Assembly (NCBI RefSeq): GCF_013694245.2
Contig: NZ_CP059322.2
Span: 5,277,001 to 5,341,000, forward strand
From: Micromonospora ferruginea
Lineage (GTDB): Bacteria > Actinomycetota > Actinomycetes > Mycobacteriales > Micromonosporaceae
DNA length: 64,000 bases
Direction of reading: 5' to 3'
Each line of letters opens with the position of its first letter. Position 1 is the first letter of the stretch. The position numbers and the translations under genes are program-made. The notes below the pieces were generated by a model, which worked only from the letters and a program-made list of their open reading frames with translations, ran no database searches and had not been told where the DNA came from. This document shows positions 36,311-45,905 of this stretch, piece after piece.

Positions 36311-37765
36311 ATGTCACGGGTCAAGGAGTTCAACCTGCCCGACCTGGGCGAGGGCCTGACCGAGGGCGAGATCCTCGCCTGGCTGGTCAAGGTGGGCGAC
36401 GACATCGAGCTGAACCAGCCGATCGTCGAGGTGGAGACCGCGAAGGCGGCGGTGGAGATCCCGGCGAAGTGGGCCGGGCGGGTGCAGGCGATCTTCCACC
36501 CGGAGGGTTCCACGGTCGAGGTCGGCGTGCCGATCATCGCGATCGACACCGACCCGAACGCCGGGCCGCTGGAGCAGTCCACGACCGGCGCGCCGGCCGA
36601 GGCGCTGCCGACCCCATCGGCCGCGTCGCTGGCCGCGGTGGAGGTCGCGCCGGCCGAGGGCATGGTCGAGCCGGGCCTGATCGGTGGCGCCGCCCCGGGT
36701 GGGCGTACCGCCGTGCTGGTCGGCTACGGCCCGCGCAACGCGCCGGCCAAGCGCCGGCCGCGCAAGGGCGACGTGCCGGCGCAGGCCACGACCCCGGCTC
36801 CGGTCGCCCCGCCGCCGGCCGCGCCCGTGCCGGCACCCGCGCCGGCCGTGAACGGCAACGGTCGGGTCTCCGGTCCGGTGCTGGCCAAGCCGCCGGTCCG
36901 CAAGCTCGCCAAGGATCTCGGGGTCGACCTGGCCGCGCTGACCGGTTCCGGTCCGCTGGGCTCGATCACCCGCGAGGACGTACAGCGGGCGGCGAGCGCG
37001 GCCCCGGCGGCGGCCGAGCCGCTGGCGGTCGCGGCCCCGGCCGCGTCGGCCGCGAGCTTCGGCAGGGACCGCGAGCAGCGCATCCCGGTCAAGGGGGTAC
37101 GCAAGCTGACCGCGGAGAACATGTCCCGCTCGGCGTTCACCGCCCCGCACGTGACGGAGTTCCTGACCGTCGACGTGACCCGGGCGATGAAGGCGCTGGA
37201 GCGGCTGCGCGACCGGCGTGAGTGGCGCGACGTCCGGGTCTCGCCGCTGCTGCTGGTGGCCAAGGCGGTGCTGCTGGCGGTCAAGCGTCACCCGATGGTC
37301 AACTCGACCTGGGCCGGCGACGAGATCGTGGTCAAGGAATACGTCAACCTGGGCATCGCGGCGGCCACCGAGCGCGGTCTGATCGTGCCGAACATCAAGG
37401 ACGCCGGCCGGCTCTCGCTGCATGAGCTGGCAGACGCGATGACCGGCCTGGTGCAGACCGCGAAGGCGGGGAAGACCTCCCCGGCGGACATGTCCGGCGG
37501 CACGCTGACCATCACCAACGTCGGCGTCTTCGGCGTCGACACCGGCACGCCGATCCTGCCCCCGGGCGAGTCGGCGATCCTGGCCTTCGGCGCGGTACGC
37601 GAGCAGCCGTGGGTGCACAAGGGGAAGGTGAAGCCGCGCCTGGTGACCACGCTCGGCCTCTCCTTCGATCACCGGATCGTCGACGGTGAGCTGGGCTCGA
37701 AGTTCCTGCGCGACATCGGGGACTTCCTGGCCGACCCGGAGGCGGCACTGCTCGCCTGGACCTGA
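36311..37765 (+). CDS. Dihydrolipoamide acyltransferase (E2)
   Basis: 484 residues. It has one lipoyl domain with lipoyl-lysine K45 in VETAKAAVE, an Ala/Pro linker, a peripheral-subunit-binding domain (KPPVRKLAKDLGVDL, then GPLGSITREDV), a second linker, and the catalytic domain with the active-site LSFDHRIVDG near the C-terminus. E2 passes the acyl group to CoA and forms the complex core. ATG 36311 gives the standard start; GTG 36302, overlapping the E1 beta stop, is in frame. The E3 subunit must be encoded elsewhere. Confidence 0.93.
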   Translation: MSRVKEFNLPDLGEGLTEGEILAWLVKVGDDIELNQPIVEVETAKAAVEIPAKWAGRVQAIFHPEGSTVEVGVPIIAIDTDPNAGPLEQSTTGAPAEALPTPSAASLAAVEVAPAEGMVEPGLIGGAAPGGRTAVLVGYGPRNAPAKRRPRKGDVPAQATTPAPVAPPPAAPVPAPAPAVNGNGRVSGPVLAKPPVRKLAKDLGVDLAALTGSGPLGSITREDVQRAASAAPAAAEPLAVAAPAASAASFGRDREQRIPVKGVRKLTAENMSRSAFTAPHVTEFLTVDVTRAMKALERLRDRREWRDVRVSPLLLVAKAVLLAVKRHPMVNSTWAGDEIVVKEYVNLGIAAATERGLIVPNIKDAGRLSLHELADAMTGLVQTAKAGKTSPADMSGGTLTITNVGVFGVDTGTPILPPGESAILAFGAVREQPWVHKGKVKPRLVTTLGLSFDHRIVDGELGSKFLRDIGDFLADPEAALLAWT

Positions 37766-37985
37766 TCGACCGTTCCGGCGACGGCCGGTGTGCCACGGGT
37801 GAACGCCCGGCACACCGGCCGTTGCCGTTGGGTAGCGAAATCGTCGGCTCGATGGGGTTGTGGACCTACGATCCTTAGGCGGGTGGCTCAGCTCACCTTG
37901 TAATCGATGGCAATCGGCGGCCTAGTGCGCTTAAATAGAGACATCAAGGGGCTGACAACCGAATAGCCAGGAGGAGAGACCCAAG

Positions 37986-38123
37986 ATGAGCATGATCGAG
38001 CGAATCCGCACCCGCCGCGACGCCAACCGCCGGGCCCGTGCCATCGAGCACGCGCTGCGTTCCGCCAACTCGCCCGCGGTCCGCGAGGAGCTTCTCGCCA
38101 TCGCCCAGCGTCACATGAGCTGA
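37986..38123 (+). CDS. 45-residue basic helical small protein
   Basis: ATG 37986 follows a very strong AGGAGGAGAGA site and encodes 45 residues (start MSMIERIRTRRDANRRARAI, end LAIAQRHMS). It is Arg-rich and wholly helical. The strong ribosome site, normal codon bias and a tight terminator 31 nt later make it a real gene despite its size. No family name is known to me. The basic first half could bind nucleic acid or the membrane surface. Confidence 0.8.
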   Translation: MSMIERIRTRRDANRRARAIEHALRSANSPAVREELLAIAQRHMS

Positions 38124-38154
38124 CGCCACCGACCTTCCTCACCTCCTCCAGTTC

Positions 38155-38186
38155 GAAGACCCGCCCGGCACGCCGGGCGGGTCTTC
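38155..38186 (+). terminator. Terminator of the 45-residue gene
   Basis: Perfect 15-nt arms (38155-38169, 38172-38186) start with GAAGACCC. Confidence 0.75.
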
Positions 38187-38470
38187 GGCGTTCCGCGTCG
38201 TTCGGCACCGGGATTCCACCTCGCCGCACCGCCCGGTACGGTTGGCACGGCCGCCAACCGGCCGCCTCCGGACCGACGCGGGACAGCGAAACTCATCGAC
38301 GTCGTCCGGTGACTTTCGGTGACGGCAGAGGCTCCCCCGAGCACGCTCCGGCGACCACCGGATACCGTGCGGGGAGCCCGCACGGCCGGTACCCGCCGGC
38401 GACGCCGGCAGCCGTGCCGTCGGTACCCGACCGGCACCGGCGGCCGACCTGTGATGGAGGAGGCGCACCC
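38187..38470 (+). other. Intergenic leader before the repeat-rich membrane protein
   Basis: No gene seen. It contains GC-rich partial dyads. At the right end GGAGGAGG (38454-38461) is the ribosome site for ATG 38471. Confidence 0.4.
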
Positions 38471-41400
38471 ATGACGTCCGAGGCTCCGCACCGCCCCGGC
38501 CAGGAGCCGGGCGAGGTGTCGCCGGGCACCGGCGGACCGGTGCCGTACGGCGATCAGCCGGCGCAGCAGGACAACGGGTACCAGGGCACGCCCGACCTCG
38601 GCTGGGCCCCGCCCCCGCCGGCCGGTCGGCCCGCCCCGTCGGCCCCGGCCTGGGCCGCGGCGGACGACCAGCCCCCGCCTGGGGCCCGCCCCCGGGTCAG
38701 CAGGTCTCCGGCCGGGCCAGCGCCCAGGTGCCCCCGCCCGGCGAGCCGGGCGGTCGCGGCCCGCAGCCCGCCTGGGGCGGGCCCGAGCAGGGCACGCCAG
38801 CCTGGGGCGGGCCCGGCCAGGGCGCGCCCGCCTGGGCCGCCGCCGAGCAGGCCGGCCCGGACCGCCCCGGACCGACGCCGCCGACGTGGGCCGCCGCGCC
38901 GCCGAACAACCCCGCCGAGCCGGCACCGCCGGCCTGGGCCGCCGCCGAGCAGAACCGCCCCGCCTGGGGCGCGGGCGGCCAGTCCGGCGAGCAGCCCGCC
39001 TGGGCACAGCCCGGCGACTCCGGCGCGCGCGGCACCGGCTACGTCCCCGCGCCGGCCACCGTGCCGAACGAGAGCTGGGTCACCCCCGTCGGCCCGGACG
39101 ACGCCCACCGCTCCGGCGGGTCCACGCCGCAGGGCGACGATGCGACCCACTCCGGTGGCTGGGCCGCCGGCGCCGGCGCGCCGTCGGACGACCCCCACCG
39201 CTCCGGCGGCTGGCCCACGCCGCAGGCCGAGAACCGGCCCGGCGGCTGGGACGAGTCCAACCGGGACGACGACCCCAACCGCTCCGGCGGCTGGACCGCG
39301 CGTGACCCGCAGCCGGCCTGGGCCCCGCCCGGCCAGCAGGGCAGTGCCACCTGGCCGCCCGCCGACCCGCCCGCCCGGGCAGCCGCCAAGGTCTCCGTGC
39401 CGGGCGCCGTCCGCCCGGACCAGGCCTGGTCCACTCCGGAGCAGTCCGACCAGGACGGTCGCTCCGAGGACGACCCGCAGCGCTCCGGCGGCTGGGGTCC
39501 GGCCGGCGGGCAGCAGCACGACGACCCGGCGCGCTCCGGCGGTTGGCCCGCGCCGCAGGCCGAGAACCGGCCCGGCGGCTGGGACGAGTCCAACCGGGAC
39601 GACGACCCCGACCGTTCCGGCGGTTGGGCTGCGGGCGGACGCGCCGGCGCTCCGGCCGAGCCGCCGCAGGCGAACGCCTGGGGCGAGCCGGAGCAGCCCC
39701 GGACGACCGGCTGGAACGGCGCCGCGGCCGTACCGCCGCAGCGCGAGCCCGAGCGGCCGGCGGACGAGCCGGCGCAGCCCGGCTGGGGTGCCGCCGAGGC
39801 GCCGGCCCGGGCCAGCGCGTCCGTGCCGACCCCCGACGCGTCGACCGGCTGGGGCGGCAACCAGGACGAGCGGCTCCCCGAGCGCCCGTCGGTGCCGGAC
39901 GCCGAGCCCTGGTCGCCCGCCGAGGCGTGGGGCCGGGCCGACGAGGCCGACCCGGCGCCGTCGCGCGGCTGGCAGCCGGCCGACGACGCCCCGGCCTACC
40001 AGCCGGCGCCCGCGCCGGGCATCGCCCCCGGCAACGCGGTGCCGCTGCCCGCGCAGGGCCAGCGCGTGCCGGGCGCCGCCCTGGCCGCCTCGCCGCCCGC
40101 CGACCACCCGGCCGCCGCGCAGTTCGGGCCGGCCGAGCGTGAACCCCAGGCGTACGAACCGGAGCGCGGCGACGCCGGCTGGGGCTCCTCGCGGCCCGGC
40201 CATGAGGAGCCGCAGTCACCGGCCGGCCCGGTCGTTCCCGGCCCGCGCACCTCGCCCGAGGCGGGCCCGGCCGGCGCGGTCTCGGCCAGCGCCTCGGTGC
40301 CGGTGGCCAGCCGGGTCGCTCCGCCCTCCGACCAGCCCGTGCACTCGACCGGCGCCTCGACGCCACAGCCCCGGGTGTACGGCCGGCCGGCCCGACCGGA
40401 GCCCGAGGAGACCGACGGCCCGGACGACGCCACCGGCTACCCGAACCAGGACGGCCCGTCCGCCTTCGGTGGATCGCCGTCCCGGTCGGACGACGCACAC
40501 GGCTACCCGGGCCCGGACGGCCCGCCCGCCTTCGGTGGCCCGCAGTCCCGGTCGGACGAGCACGGCTACCCCGGCCAGGACGGTCCGGCCGGCTTCGGCG
40601 GCCAGTCCCGGTCGGACGAGCACGGTTACCCCGGCCAGGACGGCCCGGCCGGCTTCGGCGGCCCGCAGTCCCGTCCGGACGACGACGAACCGCGTGGCTA
40701 CGCCGAGCCGTCGTCGCCGGCCGGCCCGTCGCCGTTCCCGGTCGGCGTGCCGTCCTTCGTCGACCCGCCCGGCAACAACCGTCCCGCCAACGGCGTGCAC
40801 CCGCACGACGGCGAGCAGGCCGGCGGACCGCGTGACCCGTTCGGCTCGCCGGGCGGTCCGCAGAACCCGTACGGGGGCCCCGGCGGTCAGCAGGACGCGT
40901 TCCACGGGTCCGCCGGTCGCCCCGACCCGTTCGGTGGTCCCGGCGGCCAGCGGGACTCGTACGGTCCGTCGGCCGGCGGGCGCGCCTCGGTCGCCGTACC
41001 CGGTCAGGGTCCCGGGGGTGAGCCGGGCGGCTTCCCGCCCGCCTTCCCGCCGTCGCCGCAGCAGGCACCGCCGGCCTGGTCGGACGGGCCGTCCGGCGAG
41101 TCGGACCAGGGGCGCTTCGACGCGTTCAAGCCGGATGCGGAGCCGCAGACGGAGGCGCCCGCGCCGAAGGTACGCAACGGTCGGGTGCTGGCCGCCGTGC
41201 TGGTCGCGGCCGTGCTCATCCTCGCCGTGCCGCTCGGCCTGCTCGCGCTGCTCGGCAAGATCAACGGCGACGACAAGCCGGCGGGCTTCGACCCGGCGGT
41301 CGGCTCGTGCATCAAGCAGTCCGGCTCGACCGCCGTGGCCACGGACTGCGGCCAGCCGGGCGCGTTCACCATCGTGTCGAAGGTGGACAACAAGGACAAG

Positions 41401-41484
41401 TGCGCCGACCTGGCCCAGCCCACGGTCGTCCTCCAGGGCGGCGGCACCAACCGGGTGCTCTGCCTGAAGCCGGCCGGCCAGTAA
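38471..41484 (+). CDS. Large Pro/Gly/Trp-rich protein with C-terminal TM and Cys domain; one-base frameshift
   Basis: ATG 38471 has an excellent GGAGGAGG site, but its frame (about 67 codons) leaves the true one at a C5 run (38672-38676). One more C would join it to the long downstream frame as ...DDQPP-AWGPPPGQQ..., giving about 1004 residues. The region to residue about 900 is low complexity with SGGW, ESNRDDDP and SRSDEHGYPGQDGP repeats. Then come one TM helix (VLAAVLVAAVLILAVPLGLL) and an outside domain with four cysteines (VGSCIKQ, ATDCGQ, KDKCADL, VLCLKP). Cytosolic disordered arm plus outside sensor-like domain is the inferred layout. The break may be real, phase-variable, or a sequencing error. 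Confidence 0.75.
40435..40680 (+). repeat. Four tandem coding repeats of 56-66 nt
   Basis: Units start GGCTACCCG/GGTTACCCC at 40435, 40501, 40564 and 40624 and encode GYPGQDGPAGFGG-SRSDEH variants. Length differs by whole codons, so the frame is kept. Confidence 0.8.
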
Positions 41485-41492
41485 CGCCTCCG

Positions 41493-41530
41493 CGAAGCGC
41501 CCGTCCCCAGCCCGGGGGGCGGGCGCTTCG
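41493..41530 (+). terminator. Stem-loop after the repeat-rich protein gene
   Basis: Perfect 11-bp arms CGAAGCGCCCG / CGGGCGCTTCG, 8 nt after the stop. Confidence 0.65.
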
Positions 41531-41601
41531 TGATGTCGTGTGCGGCTCTTCACCCGGCGGTCCCCGGGCCGTGGGACGGGAGGGTGCGGCACGATGGAGG
41601 C

Positions 41602-43434
41602 ATGACTCCCCGAGTGCGCGCCCCCGAGCTGCGCGGCCGAGCCTGGCTGAACACCGGCGGGAAGGCCCTCACGCTGGCCGACCTGCGGGGCAAGATCCTT
41701 CTGCTGGACTTCTGGACCTTCTGCTGCATCAACTGCCTGCACGTGCTCGACGAGCTGCGCCCGCTGGAGGAGAAGTACGGCGACGTGCTGGTGGTGGTCG
41801 GCGTGCACTCGCCGAAGTTCGAGCACGAGAAGGACCCGGACGCGCTGGCCGCGGCCGTCGAGCGGTACGGCGTGCACCACCCGGTGCTCGACGACCCCGA
41901 GATGGACATGTGGCAGCAGTACGCGGCGAAGGCCTGGCCGACGCTCTCGGTGGTCGACCCCGAGGGGTACGTGGTGGCCACCATGGCCGGCGAGGGACAC
42001 GCCGAGGGGCTGGCCCGGCTGATCGACGACCTGATCGCCACGCACGAGGCGAAGGGCACCCTGCACCGGGGCGAAGGCCCGTACGTGCCGCCGGCCGAGC
42101 CGGAGACGGCGCTGCGCTTCCCGGGCAAGGCGGTCGCGCTGGACGGCGGCAACCTGCTGGTCTCCGACTCGGCCCGGCACTCCCTGGTCGAGGTGGCCGC
42201 GGACGGGGAGACGGTGCTCCGCCGGATCGGTGCGGGCGGGCGGGGCCGGACCGACGGCCCGGCGACCGCCGCCACCTTCGCCGAGCCGCAGGGGCTCTGC
42301 CTGCTGCCCCCGCACGTCGCCGAGGTGGCCGGCTACGACGTGGTCGTCGCGGACACGGTCAACCACCTGCTGCGCGGCGTACGACTGTCCGTCGGCGAGG
42401 TGGTCACGGTGGCCGGCACCGGCCGGCAGTGGCGCTCGACGGTCGACGACCACGCGCACGACGCCCGCGCCGTCGACCTCTCCTCCCCCTGGGACGTGGC
42501 CTGGTACGACGACCGGGTGGTCGTGGCGATGGCCGGCATCCACCAGCTCTGGTGGTTCGACCCGATCAAGCGGACCGCCGGCATGTACGCCGGCACCACG
42601 GTCGAGGCGCTGCGGGACGGTCCGCTGGCGGACGCCTGGATGGCCCAGCCCTCCGGGCTGTCGGTCTCGGCCGACGGCTCCCGCCTCTGGGTGGCCGACA
42701 GCGAGACCAGCGCGATCCGCTGGGTCGCCGACGGCGAGATGCACACCGCCGTCGGTCAGGGGCTGTTCGACTTCGGCCACGTCGACGGGCCGGCCGACCA
42801 GGCGCTGCTCCAGCATCCGCTGGGCGTGTGCGCGCTGCCCGACGGGTCGGTGCTGATCGCGGACACGTACAACGGCGCGGTGCGCCGCTTCGACCCGGAG
42901 ACCGGCCAGGTCGGCACCGTGGCGGACGGCCTGGCCGAGCCGAGCGACCTGGTGGTCACCGCCGAGGGCGACGTGCTGGTGGTGGAGTCGGCCGCGCACC
43001 GGCTGACCCGGCTGGCGCCGGGTGCGCTGACCGCCGCCGGGGCGAACACGGTGGCCGGGCCGCGGCACCGGCTGGAGCGCAAGCCGACCGACGTGACGGC
43101 CGGCGAGCTGACGTTGGACGTGATCTTCACGCCGGCGCCGGGGCAGAAGCTGGACGACACGTACGGGCCGTCGACCCGGCTGGTGGTCTCCGCGTCCCCG
43201 CCGGAGCTGCTGGTGGAGGGGGCGGGGACGACCACCGACCTGTCCCGCCGGCTGGTGGTCAGCGGGGACGTGGCGCAGGGCGTGTTGCAGGTGACCGCCC
43301 AGGCGGCGACCTGCGACGCCGACGTGGAGCACGCCGCCTGCCACCTGACCCGCCAGGACTGGGGCGTACCGGTCCGGGTGGTCCCCACCGGCGCCACCCG
43401 CCTGCCCCTGGTGCTGCGCGGCCTGGACGAGTGA
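41602..43434 (+). CDS. Thioredoxin-fold protein fused to NHL beta-propeller (NHLRC2-like)
   Basis: 610 residues, no signal peptide. Residues 1-155 are a TlpA-type thioredoxin domain with WTFCCINC as the redox CxxC site. Residues about 165-480 carry NHL-type propeller repeats (LLVSDSARHSLVEV, VVVADTVNHLLRGV, LWVADSETSAIRWV, VLIADTYNGAVRRF). A C-terminal beta domain of about 120 residues follows. This order is that of NHLRC2, a conserved protein of unclear function. ATG 41602 is set by alignment to the family start. It converges on pxpA across a palindromic element. Confidence 0.88.
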   Translation: MTPRVRAPELRGRAWLNTGGKALTLADLRGKILLLDFWTFCCINCLHVLDELRPLEEKYGDVLVVVGVHSPKFEHEKDPDALAAAVERYGVHHPVLDDPEMDMWQQYAAKAWPTLSVVDPEGYVVATMAGEGHAEGLARLIDDLIATHEAKGTLHRGEGPYVPPAEPETALRFPGKAVALDGGNLLVSDSARHSLVEVAADGETVLRRIGAGGRGRTDGPATAATFAEPQGLCLLPPHVAEVAGYDVVVADTVNHLLRGVRLSVGEVVTVAGTGRQWRSTVDDHAHDARAVDLSSPWDVAWYDDRVVVAMAGIHQLWWFDPIKRTAGMYAGTTVEALRDGPLADAWMAQPSGLSVSADGSRLWVADSETSAIRWVADGEMHTAVGQGLFDFGHVDGPADQALLQHPLGVCALPDGSVLIADTYNGAVRRFDPETGQVGTVADGLAEPSDLVVTAEGDVLVVESAAHRLTRLAPGALTAAGANTVAGPRHRLERKPTDVTAGELTLDVIFTPAPGQKLDDTYGPSTRLVVSASPPELLVEGAGTTTDLSRRLVVSGDVAQGVLQVTAQAATCDADVEHAACHLTRQDWGVPVRVVPTGATRLPLVLRGLDE

Positions 43435-43436
43435 GT

Positions 43437-43488
43437 GTTAAAAGGGGCCCCCGGTTATGCAGAATGCGTTAAGCGGGGGCCCCTCCTT
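43437..43488. repeat. Convergent-junction palindrome, copy A
   Basis: AGGGGCCCCCG and CGGGGGCCCCT arms surround the loop TATGCAGAATGCGTTAAG (43456-43473). It fills the gap between the stop at 43434 and the pxpA stop (43489-43491). Confidence 0.8.
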
Positions 43489-44238
43489 TCACGCGAACGG
43501 AGTGAGCGTGACCCCCGCGTCGACCAACGCGGCCCGCACCAGCTCCGCGCACCGCACCGCGCCCGGCGTGTCCCCGTGCAGGCAGATCGACTCGACCGGG
43601 CAGGGCACCACGCTGCCGTCCACGGCGACAACGGTCCGCGAGACGGCCATCCGAACCGCCCGGACGGCGACCTGGTCGGGGTCGGTGACCAGCGCGTCCG
43701 GGGCGCCACGGGGCACCAGCGTGCCGTTGGGCAGGTAGTTGCGGTCGGCGAAGCCCTCGGCCACCACCTGCAGGCCGGCGCCGGCCGCGAGCTGGGCGAG
43801 CACCGTGCCGGGCTGGCAGAGCACCGGCAGCTCGTGGTCGTACCCGCTGATCGCCGCCACCAGCGCGGCGGCCTGCGCCTCGTCGCACGCGGCCGCGTGG
43901 TAGAGCGCGCCGTGCGGCTTCAGGTAGCGCACCCGGGTGCGGTAGAGCCGGCAGAACGCGTCGAGCGCACCGAGCTGGTAGATCGTCTCGTCGCGCAGCT
44001 CGGCGAAGTCGTAGGCGATGTGCCGGCGGCCGAAGCCGGCGAGATCCCGGTAGCCGACCTGCGCGCCGACCGCGACGCCCCGCTCGGCGGCGGCGGCGCA
44101 GACCCGGTGCATGGTCGCCGCGTCACCGGCGTGGAAGCCACAGGCCACGTTGGCGGAGCTGATCAGCCCGAGCAGCGCCTCGTCGTCGCCGAGCCGCCAG
44201 CTCCCGAATCCCTCGCCGAGGTCAGCGTTGAGGTCCAT
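43489..44238 (-). CDS. pxpA: 5-oxoprolinase subunit A (PxpA, LamB/YcsF family)
   Basis: 249 residues. With PxpB and PxpC it cleaves 5-oxoproline (pyroglutamate) to glutamate using ATP. Family motifs: MDLNADLGEGFG at the start, ANVACGFHAGD, VGAQVGYRDLAGFGRR, VRYLKPHGALYH and the end CLHGDTPGAV. It overlaps the pxpC stop by 17 nt. Order on the strand is pxpB-pxpC-pxpA, a complete set. Confidence 0.95.
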   Translation of the reverse strand: MDLNADLGEGFGSWRLGDDEALLGLISSANVACGFHAGDAATMHRVCAAAAERGVAVGAQVGYRDLAGFGRRHIAYDFAELRDETIYQLGALDAFCRLYRTRVRYLKPHGALYHAAACDEAQAAALVAAISGYDHELPVLCQPGTVLAQLAAGAGLQVVAEGFADRNYLPNGTLVPRGAPDALVTDPDQVAVRAVRMAVSRTVVAVDGSVVPCPVESICLHGDTPGAVRCAELVRAALVDAGVTLTPFA

Positions 44239-45253
44239 GGAATCTGACCGTAGTCCCTGGCCGGGCCTGGGCGAGCGGGGTAACGTCGTCCACCACCCCG
44301 AGGACCGGGTAGCCGCCGGTGGTGGGGTGGTCGGCCAGGAACACCAGCGGTTGGCCGTCCGGCGGCACCTGCACCGCGCCCAGCACCAGGCCCTCGCTCG
44401 GCAGTTCGCCGGCCACCGCGCGGGGCAGGGCGGCGCCGGCGAGCCGCGCGCCGACCCGGTTGCTGGCCGGGGTGACCGTGTACGCGGCGCGGCACAGCAG
44501 GTCGACCGCTTCGGGGGTGAACCAGTCCCGCCGGGGGCCGGGTCGCACGGTCAACCGCACCTCGGCCGGCACCGGCGGGCCGACGGTGAGGTCGACCGGG
44601 GCGGGCGGTCCGGTCGGGGCGCCGAGCGGCAGCCGGTCGGTGTCGCGCAGCGGCGGCGGGCCGAGGCCGGAGAGCGTGTCGGTGGACCGGCTGCCGAGCA
44701 CCGGCTCGACCGCGATCCCGCCGCTGACGGCCAGCCAGGTCCGCACGCCGACGCGGGCCGGCCCGATCCGCAGCACCGCCCCGGCCGGCAGCGACAGCGG
44801 TCGCCCCACGTCCCCGGGCCGCCGAATACGCCCGGCAGGCGGCTCGGCATCGCCGGCCACCGCCCTCGGGCCGGGGCGGGCCGACGCCGGACCGAGGCGG
44901 GCCGACGCCGGACCGAGGCGGGCCGACGCCGGACCGAGGCGGGCCGACGCCGGGCCGACCGGGTCTCGTTCGGGCCGACCGGTGGTCGACCCGGGGCGAG
45001 TTGGGTGCTCGACGTACACGTCGACGGGGGCGCCGGTGAGCGCGACGGTGACCGCCCGGGTGACCCGCAGCACGCAGCCGGTCAGCGTGATCTCCAGGCC
45101 GGCGGCCTGCTCCGGGTTGCCGACGAGCCGGTTGGCCAGGCGCAGCGCGGCCGGGTCGAGCGCGCCGGAGCGCGGGACGCCGAGGTGGGCCCAGCCGGGC
45201 CGGCCCTGGTCCTGGACGGTGGTGAGCGCGCCCGCGCGCAGCACCTCGATCAC
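44222..45253 (-). CDS. pxpC: 5-oxoprolinase subunit C (PxpC, biotin-dependent-carboxylase-like)
   Basis: 343 residues. Family motifs: VIEVLRAGALTTVQDQGRPG, HLGVPRSGALD, LRLANRLVGN, and C-terminal TPASNRVGARL and VFLADHPTTGGYPVLGVV. It is the catalytic partner of PxpB. Around residues 95-125 a 7-residue unit (LGPASAR) is repeated, encoded by 21-nt tandem repeats; this insert is not part of the family and is probably a surface loop. GTG 45253 overlaps the pxpB stop (GTGA). Confidence 0.93.
   Translation of the reverse strand: MIEVLRAGALTTVQDQGRPGWAHLGVPRSGALDPAALRLANRLVGNPEQAAGLEITLTGCVLRVTRAVTVALTGAPVDVYVEHPTRPGSTTGRPERDPVGPASARLGPASARLGPASARLGPASARPGPRAVAGDAEPPAGRIRRPGDVGRPLSLPAGAVLRIGPARVGVRTWLAVSGGIAVEPVLGSRSTDTLSGLGPPPLRDTDRLPLGAPTGPPAPVDLTVGPPVPAEVRLTVRPGPRRDWFTPEAVDLLCRAAYTVTPASNRVGARLAGAALPRAVAGELPSEGLVLGAVQVPPDGQPLVFLADHPTTGGYPVLGVVDDVTPLAQARPGTTVRFHGPQR
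44878..44961 (-). repeat. 21-nt tandem repeat inside pxpC
   Basis: Three perfect 21-nt units (44878-44898, 44899-44919, 44920-44940) and one imperfect unit encode LGPASAR repeats in frame. Copy-number change keeps the reading frame. Confidence 0.9.
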
Positions 45254-45864
45254 GACGCCGGCACCAGCCGGACCGGGGTGCCGGGGGTGAGCCGGGCCGG
45301 CGGGTCGGCGTGCACGTCGAAGAGGACCATCTCGGTCCGCCCCACCAGCAGCCAGCCGCCGGGCGACGCGGCGGGGTAGATGCCCGCGTACGGGCCGGCG
45401 AGCGCGACCGAGCCGGCCGGCACCCGGGTACGCGGGGTGGCGAGCCTCGGCACGGCCAGCTCCGGCGGCAGCCCGGCGAGGTACGCGAACCCGGGTGCGA
45501 AGCCGCAGAACGCGACCCGGAACCGGGTACGCCGCAGCCGGTCGACCACGGTCGGCACGTCCACGCCCCAGTGCTCGGCGACGGCGGGCAGGTCCGCACC
45601 GTCGTACACGGTGGGCACCCGGACCTCGGCGGCGTCGGCGCCGGCGGCGGTGGCCCGGGGGTGCCAGCCGGCGATCCGGGCGGCGGTCGTCTCCGGGTCG
45701 GGCACGCCGTCGAGCAGCACGGTGAGCGCGGCCGGGACGATGTCGACGGCGGCCAGGTCGCCGGCCGCCCGGCGGCGCCACAGCTCGGCGCGCCACGCCT
45801 CGACCTGCTCGGCGTCGTCGCAGTCGAGCAGCAGGGCGTGCGCGCCGACGGGCCGGATCCGCAT
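45250..45864 (-). CDS. pxpB: 5-oxoprolinase subunit B (PxpB, KipI family)
   Basis: 204 residues from ATG 45864 (MRIRPVGAHALLLDC); the frame is open far upstream but that part overlaps the divergent hemolysin gene. Family motifs: VPTVYDG, CGFAPGFAYLAGLP, RLATPRTRVPAGSVALAG and the end YPAASPGGWLLVGRT. It forms the PxpBC complex that acts with PxpA. First gene of pxpBCA. Confidence 0.94.
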   Translation of the reverse strand: MRIRPVGAHALLLDCDDAEQVEAWRAELWRRRAAGDLAAVDIVPAALTVLLDGVPDPETTAARIAGWHPRATAAGADAAEVRVPTVYDGADLPAVAEHWGVDVPTVVDRLRRTRFRVAFCGFAPGFAYLAGLPPELAVPRLATPRTRVPAGSVALAGPYAGIYPAASPGGWLLVGRTEMVLFDVHADPPARLTPGTPVRLVPAS

Positions 45865-45905
45865 CCGGTCATCCTCGCGCCGTCCGGCGTGACGGTCCAC
45901 ACTAC

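Noticed and set aside
37766..37985. Missing E3 (dihydrolipoamide dehydrogenase) gene after E2
   Set aside because: The 220 nt contain only promoter-like sequence and the ribosome site of the 45-residue gene; there is no flavoprotein motif.
40216..43344. Minus-strand ORF of more than 1000 codons opposite the repeat-rich and NHL genes
   Set aside because: It is open only because stop codons are rare in GC-rich antisense; it spans two unrelated genes and carries no domain.
44878..44961. CRISPR-like array
   Set aside because: The units are contiguous 21-nt coding repeats without spacers, lie inside pxpC and have no cas genes nearby.
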